The notes below the pieces were generated by a model that saw nothing but the letters and a program-made list of their open reading frames with translations, was not told the origin of the DNA and did not search any database. Position numbers and translations under genes: made by a program. Of a DNA stretch of 64,000 nt, positions 25,689 through 42,800 are shown piece by piece (the stretch's first letter is position 1; every line of letters begins with the position of its first letter). Origin of the DNA: Mesostigma viride (Eukaryota > Streptophyta > Mesostigmatophyceae > Mesostigmatales > Mesostigmataceae). The DNA lies in NCBI GenBank assembly GCA_009746045.1, contig RPFO01000213.1, positions 3,156,837-3,220,836 on the forward strand, read 5' to 3'.

Positions 25689-26381
25689 GAGTTTATTCCC
25701 GCGCCGGTTCAGACAGGTGGCTCAACGCAAGCTGCAGGGCCTAGCTGCCGTAGCTGGAGAAGCTGCTGGAGACGCTATATCTGGATCTCTGACTACAACG
25801 CCATTCAAGATAGGCAGTTTGCGCAAGTATTTACCACTACCGTAAATCATCGTCTCCATCGGCTCATTGCCAGCCAGAATTCTAGGCAGATCAGGCTGAC
25901 AAGATGCATTTGCATTGGTTCCTAGATTTATCGCGCGTATCGTTTGAGGAGGCTCGCGCATCACGCGGATCACCACGGTCCACGAATATGCCCCGCACAT
26001 CGCACGTCGCAAACGCGACTTGAAGTTTATTCAGTGACGATGGTGACCAAGGCGCCGAGCGGCCGTTTCGACTAACTCCGATACATCAAACGTGACACAG
26101 GACGTGATTTCGCACGTTGCGTAGCTGACCGCCAAAAAGAGCCGGAGCAGATTTGCGACGATGTCCTGCTACTACGCGCCCGCGATTTCAGGCAATCCGG
26201 GTGACGGAGGCATGGTCCCCGTGGAGTGTGCTTCAAATACTGCGTGCTTCGTGACTTTGTAAAAGAAGGTGACAAGTGCTTAGCTTTATCATTTTGCACT
26301 CAATTTATACCTCTTTAGCGTGGTCGAGTTCGCTATTTGCGTTGACTTTTACCAACCAGAAACACCGGTCTGCAAGCTGCG
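25689..26381. other. Intergenic region upstream of the coiled-coil gene
   Basis: No recognisable gene. It contains the presumed promoter of the plus-strand gene at 26382; TTATACC at about 26305 is a weak TATA candidate. A 96-codon minus-strand frame (25722-26012) has no recognised motif. Confidence 0.4.
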
Positions 26382-29300
<2,919 letters not shown>

Positions 29301-30846
29301 GGGGGGAGCCGGGGGGGAGAGCCTGGCTTGAGGAGGGACTGAGCCTGGCCGGGATAAAGACAGGCAGCTTGGCTAGGAGAAGGAGAGCTGTTCCGAGGGC
29401 AGGTGCCAGAAGAAGCAGACCGCCTGGCCTAAACAAGAGTATATTGCTGTCAGGAGACCCTGTGCGCTGCCAGAAGATCACGGTTGCTTGAAGAATGCAG
29501 CTACTAAGCTTTTCAAAGTTCCGGGTCTGACAGAACAAGCGGGTAGATAGCTGCCATGCAGCGAAGACAGGATTGCTAACAATTCTGCTTGACCAGTCTT
29601 CCGGGTGACCAGGCAGGCTTCTTGTCTCTCAACGTGGCCCTCATGGGTGCCGTCTTTGGTGCATGGTGGCTTTCATTGTGGCCACCATGTGTGCTGTCTG
29701 CAGCAACATTTGTGTGCAGGCAAGACTGTACACGCAGGTCGACACTGTGACTAAGTCAGCATGCACGCATGCAGCTGCTGTACTTTGCGTACTGCTCATG
29801 GCTGTACCCACGCATGGTCGGACTTCAGCAGCCGCCTGCAGGTGAAGTTGGGCTGATATTCCAGCCTTCGGGGGTGGCGTCTTTCATTTCGGAGAGGCGT
29901 GCACTTACAATTTTGGACATCTAGATCGATTAAGTGACAATGATCATCAAGTGCTATGCATAGGATCTAGAAGGTGTGTTTTCCTGCATGCATGGGGCGC
30001 TATGCAAAAGGTATTGCACTCGCGTAGGTGCATGTATGCATGCGCCTAGATTGATCGCTGCTGCATTTGTATAGCAAGGACGTACATATTTAAGGGGATA
30101 GTTCCGAAATTCGGCAGGTATGCTATAACCAAAGAAAGTGGCACGTGTGCGTATGATATAGTTCCAATTAGTGGGCTGCCGTTTCAAGTCTGCGGTTGGT
30201 GCGTCGCCACTTGCACAGCGTCATGCATGCTAGTCCCTTTAATTTTGTTTCTGAACGCATGCCTACATGTCATTATTTATTAGTGAATTGTCTGCATGTC
30301 GGCTGTGAGGATCTTTTGTTTGTTATAAAATCGAGAATCTAATGGCAGCAGCAGCATGCAGCACCGTGTCGTCACCAGTTTATCTAGATGCATGTGACTT
30401 TCAACGCCCCATTCTTGCATGGGTGGGGCACTGCATGTTAATTGAATCCTGGTGCCTTCATGTAAACTTGCCACCGGTGCTAGAAAGTCATTCTGGTTTA
30501 CGGTATTTATATTATTGTATATAACAGAAACGATGCCATTTACCTAACCAACACCTGTGAGTGCCATTCATTCTGGAACCCTTGATGCAAGCTGTAAACA
30601 GCAACCCAAGTAACCAAGCCATGCAGAGCTGCTTGAATGCCCTACCCCCGATTGGCAACACACTGCAGCTTCTTTATAAGAAAGAACACGTCTGTTCCTG
30701 CATGGCAACGATGGCACCTGTTGCATGCCCTCCGCCCGGTCAGCTATCTCTGGCTTAGCATAGGCCCCTGGCCAACACAGTCTTGGATTTGGTGATGGAG
30801 CATGTGATATTCATTTCCCCAGTCTGCCATCTCCTGGTTAGGAAGG
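29301..30846. other. Convergent intergenic region
   Basis: It lies between the 3' ends of the coiled-coil gene (plus) and the CEP76 gene (minus) and should contain both 3' UTRs. No gene, RNA or repeat was recognised. Confidence 0.5.
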
Positions 30847-33800
30847 TCACATGTCATCCAATCCTCGATATCGCACGGCGATCATGACCCACACGGAGCA
30901 CACACCCTGTGCCATAGCGCACAGGAGTAAGCATCCCACAACAGGAACAAACAAGCGACGGCGAGGGCATAAGGATACGACAGGTGGCTGGAAGGTTGTC
31001 CAGATATAGACAAGCTGATAATCTCAAGGTAATCACAGGCATGAAATTGCCGACAGATATCCTGCAACGGGCACAAACGTAACACTGCTGTCATAAGGAA
31101 ACATCCCCAGCCGCGGAATATATGCCAGAGATCCAGTTTGAAACAAGGCCGAGCTACGCTGATTCTTTGCGTTTTCCTTCGTAACCATCAGCAGCTTAGC
31201 GTACTGTTTGCTGATCGAATCGACTATGACACGATATCTTCTGCAGTCTAAACACAGACTTTCTGTTCTATGATAGATTGCATTCTCTAGCAACAAGTCG
31301 GGAACCAGCGGTTGACGAGCTTTGCTAAGACAAGGCGAAAGATAGCGTTAAACACACACCTAGTCAATGGGCACTAGAGGTGCGTGGAAACTGCAGAAGA
31401 GCACATGCATAGGTCAGGTGTCTGGTGGTGGCCTGGCAGATGCACGCACATCCGCCGTGGGGTCCACCCTCGCAAGAGACTGAGTTATTAACAAGGTATG
31501 CAATCTGGCCACACTCGTATAACATAGCGTGCTTGAATCGCTTGAATCGCTTATGTTACTGCATACTGTAGGATGTTTTGCAGGTAAAGGAAGAAATAAG
31601 TGTTGATACAGAGCATGAAACAAGCATGCAAGGGCATTGATCACACCTCGATTTCCAACACACTTGAGAACTGCTGGAAACGCCATGGATAAGGCGGACT
31701 GGTTCCCGACCATGTTGACACCTGTAAACGTTAGTTACATCACACCCCGCCACCTAGGTTCCTGCTACACCAGCTCTTGCTTGATAACCAGATCCACACA
31801 TTCATGTCATGCCTTTTTTCTTTTCGGACTTGACAATTAGTAGCACTGTTTTAATAGAAGGCATGGCACACAGCCCAAGAGTAATCCTCGCATAACATGC
31901 AGAGGACTCTGTCCGCACTCTGTCCGCACTCACCTCAGGGAACGGCGAAATCCGCGCGCGGAGGCCGAACCGGACGAGGTCTCCCCGTGTGCCCAAAATT
32001 TCGGCGGCCACCCCTTGTTGCAGCAGCTCCCGCATGATGCGTGACGGGGAGTAGTGGTTGAAGTGCTGCGGGTAGCCCTGCACGCGAGAGGAAATGTGTG
32101 CATGGTGACCCAGCAGGTGGTCAGGTACGGGCCCCTTGCCAAGGTGGCAGGATGTCCTAGCCTGATGATGTCCCGTGTCCATGCTATTAAGTTTGATCGA
32201 GGATGCCTATGCTTTACTGAAAACGTGTCGCCTGATCCCTACTAGCCTCGTGGGAGGCCTGCTGGGCTATTTTGACTTTTTGAGGGATGTCTGCAACCGA
32301 CTAGCGTGAATATGATCCAAACTTGAAAGGGTGCGGGCTTCATCCTATCATTCTATCACAACGAGTATGATGTATATGCTACTACTTGCACCTGAGGAGG
32401 CCCGTGGGTGATATACAGTGCAGCCAAAGCCCTACTTTTCAGGCATCGTGCATCAGTTACCTGGAAGGCCAGCCTATTATAAAGCATGTGGCCGCCACCT
32501 TACCTTGAAGGTGAAACCCGTGGGCACCGCTCGCTTTATGCTCTGCTGGAACTCCTCATTACCGCTGCTGACACCTGTCACCAGCTCCCCCTGGTACGCT
32601 GCCAGTGCCGGCATCAGCAGGTAGCTCAGGCCCTCGTCCCACACGGTGGACAGCTGAGGGAAGGGCCCAGCGGCACAGCCGTGGTAAGCAAAGGTGGGGA
32701 AGTAGGATGGGCGGAGTCCAATAATGAATATGATGCTTATTAAATTATGATGTGAACTTACATGAAACAGCTGAAGGAAGGGACCTCATGGGACAAAGCA
32801 TGGGTGTATGCACCTGGTCAAACGCATGCATGGGGGCCATGGGCACATCCATGAATGATGATGGAGCTCCAGAAGGGACAGCCAGCAGAGCAAGGGAAAG
32901 GCGTGTGTATAACAGAGGCGTTCACAACCGGTGCATCGGTGGGCAGCGCCCGATCAGGAGTCAAGGGCCCATCAATGGAGCCGGTAGTGAGAGCCCACAT
33001 CGATGACATGTCATCCACAGCAACACCAAGGACAGAGTGTCTAGTACGACATGATGTGCTAGCAGGATGATATCTGTGGGATTACCTACCTGCCTATCTA
33101 TAGGACTACAAACGATTGCAGGCTGCTAACCTATGTAAGAGAGTTAATGTATGCACGGGATGGGGTGACGAAAGGAAAGCAATAAAAGAAATATAAGCAA
33201 TAAAAGATCAAATTTCCAGACACGTAACAGCAGCGCCGTGTTGCTATTGTAATCTAAGACGAAATTTGACTATAAGCTGAATATGGCATGGCCTGTGGGC
33301 CTGGGCCTCTGGGGATTCACCAACATCCTATTTTCCCTATACATTTATGGGCAACAAGTCGTGAAACCAGTGAGCTTATCCGCGACAAAGTCAACATCAT
33401 CGAAAGACGACGATGGGTGCCGCGACTCACCTCAAACGTGGCCCTATGGCGCTCCGCCACCTGTCGCAGCGCCAGCTCAAGCTCCTCCTCCGCAGCTGCC
33501 GCGTTGATGGTGGGCGGCCGCAGGGCCACGGGGGGGGGACTGGATGGGATTACGCCGGGGTGGGGGTGGGGATGGTGGCCACCGTAGCGAGATAGAGAAC
33601 ATCAAATAATGAGGAGCAACCAAAGAGTAATAATAACAATGACAAAGGAAACGCCAAAGGAATGGCCATGAGAGTGATGAGCTGCCCGAAGAAGCTTGCA
33701 GAGGGAAAGCATAACGAGGCTGAATGAGCGGAAGACAAGGGCATGCCAAGGCGGCGGCCGCTGCCAGATGATGATCCAGGAGCATGCGCTTGCCCACACG

Positions 33801-36800
33801 TATAAGAAGGCCAAGTCCACACGCTCAAGGTCCGGATGAAACAAACAACACATCTCAGGTTTCCAAGGAATGCGACTTGACATCCACCGGTGTTTCCACC
33901 GGCAAAGTGCGCATGTATCCTTACCGGACAGTGCTCAGCTGACAAAAGGACTGGCGGTACCCCCTTGATGCAGGTCCTTATAGGTCAGGCATGAAGGTGT
34001 CCATGTAGTCTAGCCCACTGGCAGTCTCATGAAGGGCCTAACCGACAGCAAGGCACAGCTTGCACACCTGTCATAAAAACTTATCCTCATAGGCAGCAGA
34101 AATGGCCTGTCTATGATTCTACAGAGATCATCCTTCAGAGACAGAGACAGAGACGATCCTGGGGAATCCCCTGGCAGCCTTCAGCGTTGTTGCACCGTGG
34201 CTCTCCATAACCCCAACTCCTGACTCCTTACCCCCCCCAGTTGCGCCCCCCCGCCGCTTCCCTCCACCCCCCCCCCCACTCCTACTCACCGCCGCAGCCG
34301 TGTGATGAAGGATGGCTCGAGGCTCTTCCACGCGGCGCCGTTTTCCAAGTGGAAGCTGACAGCGCGAACCGAGTCATCCACCTGGCGGGGATGGGGAGCA
34401 CAGAGCCGGGGTGCCGATTGGAGCTTCAATGATAATGAAGCAACCGCTACCGCTATTGGACTGATAGGAGCCTTACGATTGCAAGCACATTACAACGGGG
34501 GTAACATGACCGTCGCGGGAGTTTATAGGGCCGTTGTACTGGAGGTCTGTGTTTGGAGCAGAGGGCGTCGCTGTGTGAAACAGGCTACGCAGCTATCCAC
34601 TTGGCAAGCTCCAGCTCACAGGCATTGCCAAGCTTGTGGCAATCTATGTTCACAGGCATACGGATGGGTGATACCGCAGGCTGCGCGCCATGCAAGCATA
34701 GCGGCGGCCACCCACCTGGCAGTTTGCGTAGAAGCTGCGGTGGTTGAACAGGCAGCCTATGCTGCGGTAGGGGCACCGCTGCATGGACACGGGGTCGCTC
34801 GGGATGTACCTGGCATACGTCCCCCGCATGAACGCGTTTGGTGGAGGGGGACGCAGGGAGGGGAGAGGGGGCACGCATGGTGGAGCGGGAAGCATACGCC
34901 ACGCATAAACATGTTTGGTGGAGGGGGGGAGGGGGGAAGGAATGGACATCCACCATCCACCAAAAGTGTGGGCCAGAGAAGGCAGGCATGCGTGCCATCA
35001 TTCCAAAGTGCCCAACCTCAGGCCTCGCCATAGCATGGAAAAGGTTAAGGTTCGGGTTTCATTCCCAAACGTATGGGCAGACGAATAGACGTGATGGCAG
35101 CCAGGCGCGACTGAGCTCAATCTCCTTCCAGTGTTCCAAGTACAACTACACAAAGCACAGCACCCAGAGGGTCAGTGCGAAACCGGATGGATCAGACGAC
35201 AGGCTCGGCAGGCCAGGCGCCTGTTCATGTGTAGACATGCCAAAACTCGGGGGCGTGCCAAACAGCACGCAGCCATGGAGACATGTCCGCGAAAAGCTGG
35301 AGGATGACCGCAAGGGAAGGCAAGCAGGAACCCTTGCTTTCGCATCATCTGGGTGGAGTGGAGCGGGAACAACAGCGGAGGAACCTGCACCGAGCCGTCC
35401 TCCTCTTCCCCCCTACCCACCACCTGCACATTTCCGTCGCGGCTCACCAGTGTGACCATGCATCATCCGCCCTTTGGTAACAATCGATGGTCAGACATAA
35501 CTTCAGCACAGCTACTCAACTCCCACCCAAAATGGAACGGACTGTACGAAAAACATCTCTTCACAGCTCGTGGAAAAGAAATGCTGCGCCCTTCTCCCAG
35601 CCAGCCGTTACTGTCCGTCAGCCCTAAAAAGCACCAGCCTTTCTAAACCCCCCCCCCCCCCCCCCCCCCCCCGACTCCCTCCCCCCCCCTAAGTATCAGC
35701 AAGCCGTGTTCACCTTTTCCCTGACAGAGGCTCCCAGAACACCGCCTGCTTCTTGGAGGACAGCGTCACCACCCACGCGTGGCCACCTCGTTGATCCTGG
35801 CGGTGACAGGTGGCGCGGCGGGCAAGTTTCGTACACAAGCTTGTTGTAGTTTAAATTGAGGAGTGGTGTGTTATGAAGAAGATTGCTGACAATTTGCGAG
35901 CATGGCCGATGGTGAGTTGATAGTTTCTTGACTTTCTAATTATTTCGGAAATTATCAACGAATGGGAGGCGCATTGACAGCAACCTTGCAACGGCTGAGA
36001 CACATACCAGGCTGAAGTTACAAACCGCACGGGACCTGAGTGCCTACTTGGGCATGTTACTTTTGGGCGTACACTTTGGGTTGTTTTGCAAAGAGACGAA
36101 GTGGGCTGAGACAGGCTGCACAGGCGGTGACCAGTGGGCTGGCACAAGGTTGATCTATCTAGGCCAGGAAGATCGGTTATACAGCGACCAATGCATCCCA
36201 TTTTTTTCTTCGCTTTGCAAGCATCGAGAAAGCCTGACAAGAAGAAGAGACCAGCATTAAGCTTCCAACAGATCTGCCATGTGCTTTGTGTAGAATAGCA
36301 CGCCACCCCTGGGACAGCATGCGTAGTGCATAGTCTCCCCCCCTCCCCCCCACACACACACCTAACAAAAGTGGCGGTTACCTTGCCAACGCACACGTAG
36401 GCGTCCAGGCCAAAGCCCAGCAGCAGGCTGCAGAGGAGCACCGCGTGATCTTCCGTGTACCCTGCAGAGGCACAAAGGGGGCAAGGGCAGGGCACATGGA
36501 ATCATTAGGGCGATCATCTTGCCAAGCTATAGTGTTGAAACGGTTGGTCCTCTGCGTAGCCTGCTGTTGTGCAGGGGGATGGGGGGAATACGGCACATCA
36601 ACGAACTGTTCGTTGGTCAGGTGGTTGCCTTCCTGAACTATAGACTGTGTCACATGTGCATTCCGTAAGGGTGCATGAAACAGCAACGGAGGTCAGGAGC
36701 ATATAAAAGTTTGGACGAACGGGCGGATGCACCCATCGGCATGAGATGGCATGTTCAAGAGAAAGAGTTACGAGGAAGTGTGAAGACTGAGGCGATGCCC

Positions 36801-39800
36801 CTCCCCCTAAACCCTTAACTCTGGACCCTAAACTTTGAACCCTAAACCCTACGCCCAAAACCCTGAACCCTAACCCTAAGCCCTGGACCTAAGCTCAACC
36901 CCCCATACCCCGAAGCCTAGCTAAAGCATGAAGTCTAAGGCCCAAGCAGTTAGGAGCGATTAAAGACTTGGACCTGCAAACCCAGGGTACATGATCCACA
37001 CTAGGGTTGGTGGTTGCAAAGCTAGTCGAGGCTATGCGCTAGACGGATGGATGCATTGGGCCGTGGTGTAATCAACACTCAGCTTACCATGTCCCTTGGA
37101 GAGAAAGGTGTGCACCGAGTGCCACGTCTCCTCCCTGCAGGCAAAGGACGGGCAACACAGGGCAGCAGGCACCGGCAAGAGATATATGAAGGGCAGACAA
37201 ACAAGGGCCAGGGGCAGCCAGACAATCGCAACGACACGCAGAGGCATGAAAGCAACGGACCGAGAGGTCTGGGGTGCGTGAATAGATACAGCTGCGTTGC
37301 CAGCCATGGGAGGTACCAATTCTGGGGGGATTCTCCCGTAAGCACCCATTGTCCACAAGAAAACTTGGGGATGGCATGCAAGAATTAATCATCACTTTTG
37401 CCACTTCTATTAACACCATGGCAGCTACTGCTATGAACCACCAACACGCAGTTTCTACAGTGGCATACTCTTGGGAGACATGTTAACTATTGCGAGATTG
37501 TTAGGCCTCAAACGACGTCCAATACCTGTCATACAACGTGACATCAGCCTCAGTTACTGTACTATAAACATGTAGCATTCCTGTACTATAAACATAGTTA
37601 CTGTCATAAACATGTAGCACTCCATCCAGCCATCTGCCCACCTGGGTAGGCCTGATTCAGGTAGGACTCACGGCAAAGCCCTTATTGACATCCTCTTATA
37701 CCTGCTGGCTCCCATCCCTGGCTCCTCGCGGTAGTCCAGCAGCGCCACAAAGTGGGCGGCCTCGCGCGGCGTTGCTAGCAGCCGCCCCGCGCTCATGGGG
37801 GTGACAAATGTGCAGACCAGCTTCTGCTCGCCTGTTGGTGGTTGATCGTTTGGTTGGTTGTTTGGTTGTTTGGTGGGCGGGCGGGCGGGTGGGCGGGCGG
37901 GTGGGGGCACGAGCAAGCAGTCCATGCCACTTACAAATATTGGCTACGAGTGAAGCATTGGTTGGGCCGGGATGAACGATATCAATAGAAAGAGAATAGA
38001 TCATAATGACTGCAATGTCTATCCCTGGAGACTACAGACTTGCTGGCCTGTCTGGCTCTGCCGAGGGTGGGAGAGAGACCACTGGCGGGCCATCAAATGC
38101 ACCAAGAACCTTTCATGACTTGTAAATAAAAAAGGCGCCTCCTGCATTGAATTATGCCATAAAACCGTTTCATTTCTCACACACACAAAAATAAAGCACG
38201 CACCTATGGCAAGAGGGACACCATCATAAGGCCCGCATTCAGATAATCAGATCAGCAGGGGCATATGAAGGGGGTTATCTACTGTTTACAGCATCTGACG
38301 AGGCTGGCACTCGCCACCCACCGTTCTCTGCGTGCGCCAACAGCTTGACCAGCCGCCTCTTGTGGCCCTCGCGTATGCCCAGGTAGTCGCCCCACCACCC
38401 CTTTGCATACGTTATGAGCTGAGCTGTCGCGTCCGCGTCTTCCGAGACCTCCGCCCGCAGCTGGGTGTGGGGGGGGTGGGGGGTGGGGGGGGGCAGGTGC
38501 CCATGCGGGTGGGTGGGTTGATGATGGCGGCGACCCGTTACAGGAGCCAGCAAAGGAGGCCACAGGAGCATGTTTAGGCCACCAGGACAATCGAAGACAT
38601 GATTCGGTCACCGGCGTGTTGGTCAACATGTTTAGGCCACCAGGACAATCGAAGACATGATTCGGTCACCGGCGTATCGGTCAACATGTTTAGGAGGTCA
38701 GGAGGTTTCTCAGTATGTTTTTCGCACCAGGAAACTTGTCAAGACCAAGTCCACCAGGAAAACTACCAACTTGTTTAGCCCACCCGGAACGTTGACCACG
38801 TGTTTCCTTCCCAACACATAAGCATGCGTTTATCACCTGCTGGTAAAATGTCTGGCTTCCCTGCTGGTGGCCTCCTACCACATGCACCGCAGGTTACGTT
38901 GCCATGTCTGTAGTTACTTGTGTACGACATGTTTGTAATGCACCCCTCGACTTGTACTAGAAGACGTGTGTCTGCCACGTGTGTGACCCTTACACTAGAA
39001 AAAATAGCCTTCAAGTACGATAGTGGCATAGACTATTGAGAGCCACCACACACTAACACGTGTGTCAGGGGTCACTGCACCAACCAACGCAGATGCCGCA
39101 TTGATCATGCCTGCAACACATGGCCACGACATACAAAACACTTGTTCTTGATACGTATACGTATTGTGATGGCAAGAAAAGTGGCCACAACCCACAACAC
39201 TAGCCCATCCCATCTATCCCATTGTGCATCTATCACACGTGCTCGACTGCACTTGGCCGTCATACCCCACAAGCTCATACAGCCCTTGTGCGCACTACAC
39301 CTGGCCACCACATAAAACACATGCTGGCTGCACACAGCACATCGCACATAGGGCGGTGGCCCTCTTACGCTAATGTGACACGCCGTGGCCGCACACTATA
39401 CACATAGTAGTATCAAGTTCAATACTCGTTACACCTGGCAGCCGCAACTGGTCATCATGAAGCAGCATGTACGCCATGCGGCCACACCTGGTCCCGCAGC
39501 GTGCCCTCCGTGATCAGGTCGCCCGGTGCGGGTGGTGGCAGTAGCTCCATGCGCACGTCCAGGATGCCAGCTGGCACGCGGTAGTCCAACCCCACGCCCG
39601 ACAGCTCCAGGGGCAACGAGACGTTGCCCGAGACAAGCACCTGGGGGTGGTAGGGGGGGGGGGGTCGCCATGAGGATAACAAAGCGTGCGAAGAAGGGCA
39701 TGACACGTTGCCCGAGACAAGCATGGGGGGGTGGTAGTAGGGGGGGGTTCGCCATGAGGATAACAAAGCGTGCCAAGAAGGGCATGACACGTTGCCCGAG

Positions 39801-42800
39801 ACAAGCATGGGGGGTGGTAGTAGGGGGGGGTCGCCATGAGGATAACAAAGCGTGCCAAGAAGGGCATGAGACGTTGCCCGAGACAAGCAGGGGGGGTGGT
39901 AGTAGGGGGGGTCGCCATGAGGATAACAAAGCGTGCCAAGAAGGGCATGACACGTTGCCCGAGACAAGCATGGGGGGTGGTAGTAGGGGGGGGTCGCCAT
40001 GAGGATAACAAAGCGTGCCAAGAAGGGCATGACACGTTGCCCGAGACAAGCATGGGGGGGTGGTAGTAGGGGGGGGGGTCGCCATGAGGATAACAAAGCG
40101 TGCCAAGAAGGGCATGACACGTTGCCCGAGACAAGCATGGGGGGTGGTAGTAGGGGGGGGGTCGCCATGAGGATAACAAAGCGTGCCAAGAAGGGCATGA
40201 CACGTTGCCCGAGACAAGCATGGGGGGTGGTAGTAGGGGGGGGTCGCCATGAGGATAACAAAGCGTGCCAAGAAGGGCATGACACGTTGCCCGAGACAAG
40301 CATTGGGGGGTGGTAGTAGGGGGGGGGTCGCCATGAGGATAACAAAGCGTGCCAAGAAGGGCATGACACGTTGCCCGAGACAAGCACCGGGGGGTGGTAG
40401 TAGGGGGGGGGCGCCATGAGGATAACAAAGCGTGCCAAGAAGGGCATGACACGTTGCCCGAGACAAGCATGGGGGGTGGTAGTAGGGGGGGGGTCGCCAT
40501 GAGGATAACAAAGCGTGCCAAGAAGGGCATGACACGTTGCCCGAGACAAGCATGGGGGGGTGGTAGTAGGGGGGGGGGTCGCCATGAGGATAACAAAGCG
40601 TGCCAAGAAGGGCATGACACGTTGCCCGAGACAAGCATGGGGGGGTGGTAGTAGGGGGGGGGGTCGCCATGAGGATAACAAAGCGTGCCAAGAAGGGCAT
40701 GACACGTTGCCCGAGACAAGCATTGGGGGGTGGTAGTAGGGGGGGGGGTCGCCATGAGGATAACAAGGCGTGCCAAGAAGGGCATGACACGTTGCCCGAG
40801 ACAAGCACCGGGGGGTAAGGGGGGGGGGGGGAGGGGCAAAAGGGGGGAGGGTCGGGTTGACAATGCCACAGCATGGCATGCTATATGGTTATAGAAGCAC
40901 ACAGCTATGTATGGGGGACGTCTGTGTTCCCGGTCGCCAGCACCTGGGGAGTGGGGGGAGAGGGGCGAGGACGGGGATGGATGGCATGGGACCCATGGGT
41001 GGAAGAGGGGGGGAGGGGGGGAAGGGGGCGCGGTGCAATCGTGGCATCCCAGACTGTAGGCAAGGGACAAAGCATGTAGAGGAAGGAGCCTGGTGTGTGC
41101 GACCAGGGCGCCGGGGTCTCGCCCAAGACCTCAAGTAGCCACTTGGCTTAGGGGTCACCTGTGTTGTGCCTACCACCAATCAAGGAGCGCTGGTTACTCA
41201 CTCACTCATGCCATGCCCTGTGGCTATGGCCCAGCGAAAAAGCATCGCCGGGCACGTACTCGTTCCCTGTGCCCAGAACTATGTACAAAAATTACTTTTA
41301 GGGAGTGCGGAGATGGAGAAAAACCCTTGTCCTACGAAACCCCTCTCCCACCCCCCCAGGCTTCATACCTTGCGCCAGTCAAGCGTCTGCACGCCCACCA
41401 GGGAGCGCTGGCCATCATCGGCCACCCGCAGCACAGCAATATGGACGCGTGCGTCGTGCCTCACGAGCTGCTGGGGGTCGCCCGCACGTCCGAGCGTGTC
41501 GCCATTTCGTAGCTGTGTGTCCGTAGCAAGTGCATGGGAGTATGAAATAGCATCAACCACACGAACAGTGCAACCAGGTCAAGTGTGGGACTGACTGAAT
41601 GTGTTGCCGTTCCTCGGCTGCATTGATAGGAATAGGAAGGGGACACACAAACAGGGAGAACAGCATTGATAGGAATAGGAAGGGGACACACAAACAGGGA
41701 GAACAGCATTGATAGGAATAGGAAGGGGACACACAAACAGGGAGAACAGCATTGATAGGAATAGGAAGGGGACACACAAACAGGGAGAACAACGCATACA
41801 GGTCATGTGTGGGACCGGCAGGTAGTGCCGACCGACCTATCTTATTTGTGGGACCGGCAGGTAGTGCCGACCGACCTATCTTATGTGTGGGACCGGCAGG
41901 TAGTACCGACCAGCCATGCTGCTCCATGCAGAGGGCACTCATCGATGGCAGGACCAGGCAGAAGGGGGCCACCGATGGGCAGTACCAGGTCCTAACACAC
42001 ATGACAATTGGCTGCCAACACACGCTACCATTTCCCACATGGCATGGCACCACATGGCGTGGCGTGGCGTGGCGTGGCGTGGCGTGGCATGGCGTGGCGT
42101 GGCGTGGCGTGGCGTGGCGTGGCGTGGCGTGGCGTGGCGTGGCGTGGCGTGGCGTGGCGTGGCGTGGCGTGGCGTGGCGTGGCGTGGCGTGGCGTGGCGT
42201 GGCGTGGCGTGGCGTGGCGTGGCGTGGCGTGGCGTGGCGTGGCGTGGCGTGGCATGGCATGGGATGGCATGGCATGGCATGGCATGGCATGGCAGGGCCG
42301 GGCAGGGCATGGGCCATGCATGAGGGGGCATCCAGGAAACGTCCAGGAGGCGAGATAACACAGGGATGCCTGATTGCCTGTGCATGGGGCAAAACAACTG
42401 GAAGCAACTGCATGAAGCAGCTGGGAGCAAACAATTGAGACGAATGCCATCGGGTTTTGAAATGCACCAACGTACCAAAGGTAAGGAGATGAGGGTGGAA
42501 ACCAACGCAAGAGAGATGCCACCAGGGCAGCGCTCTATGGGCAGGCTGTTTCTCTGCGGGCGGCGCGGTGTTGCAGAGAAGAGAGCCTTTGCTCAAAGAA
42601 AGAGCGATGTCTCTTTGGGAGTCACGAGGTAGATGCCATCCATCCCATCATGGGTAGAGAGAGCCCAGCTGGTATATGTGATCAGTCGGTCAGGGTTGTT
42701 TGGCGTCATCAATGCTGCACCCTCCTAGGAGCGCCTGCATTTCCATGCCAGCTGGTGGCTGTCTGCCCTTGATGCTGACGCTGGCTACTGCCTCCCTAAT

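Noticed and set aside
25722-26299. Minus-strand frames of 75-96 codons upstream of the coiled-coil gene
   Set aside because: No motif, no supporting splice pattern and no neighbouring exons in phase.
31800-31934. Read-through of CEP76 exon 16 ([20 protein letters not shown]..) as the C terminus
   Set aside because: A GTGAGT donor follows exon 16, and the exon at 30906-30847 gives the family-typical [11 protein letters not shown] ending in phase.
35172-35460. Possible extra CEP76 exon ([10 protein letters not shown] resembling [12 protein letters not shown] of exon 11)
   Set aside because: Exons 11 and 12 join in phase and match the family directly, so this lies in an intron. Similarity is too weak to call a duplicated exon.
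39641-40825. CRISPR-like regularly spaced repeats
   Set aside because: The spacers are themselves identical, the unit is a plain minisatellite, and the context is a eukaryotic intron.
39429-41070. Three minus-strand frames of about 475-518 codons
   Set aside because: They arise from the 83-bp tandem array. The only real coding part is CEP76 exon 6 (39640-39488).
42008-42438. Frames of GVAWRGVAW-type repeats
   Set aside because: They are translations of the (TGGCG)n pentanucleotide.
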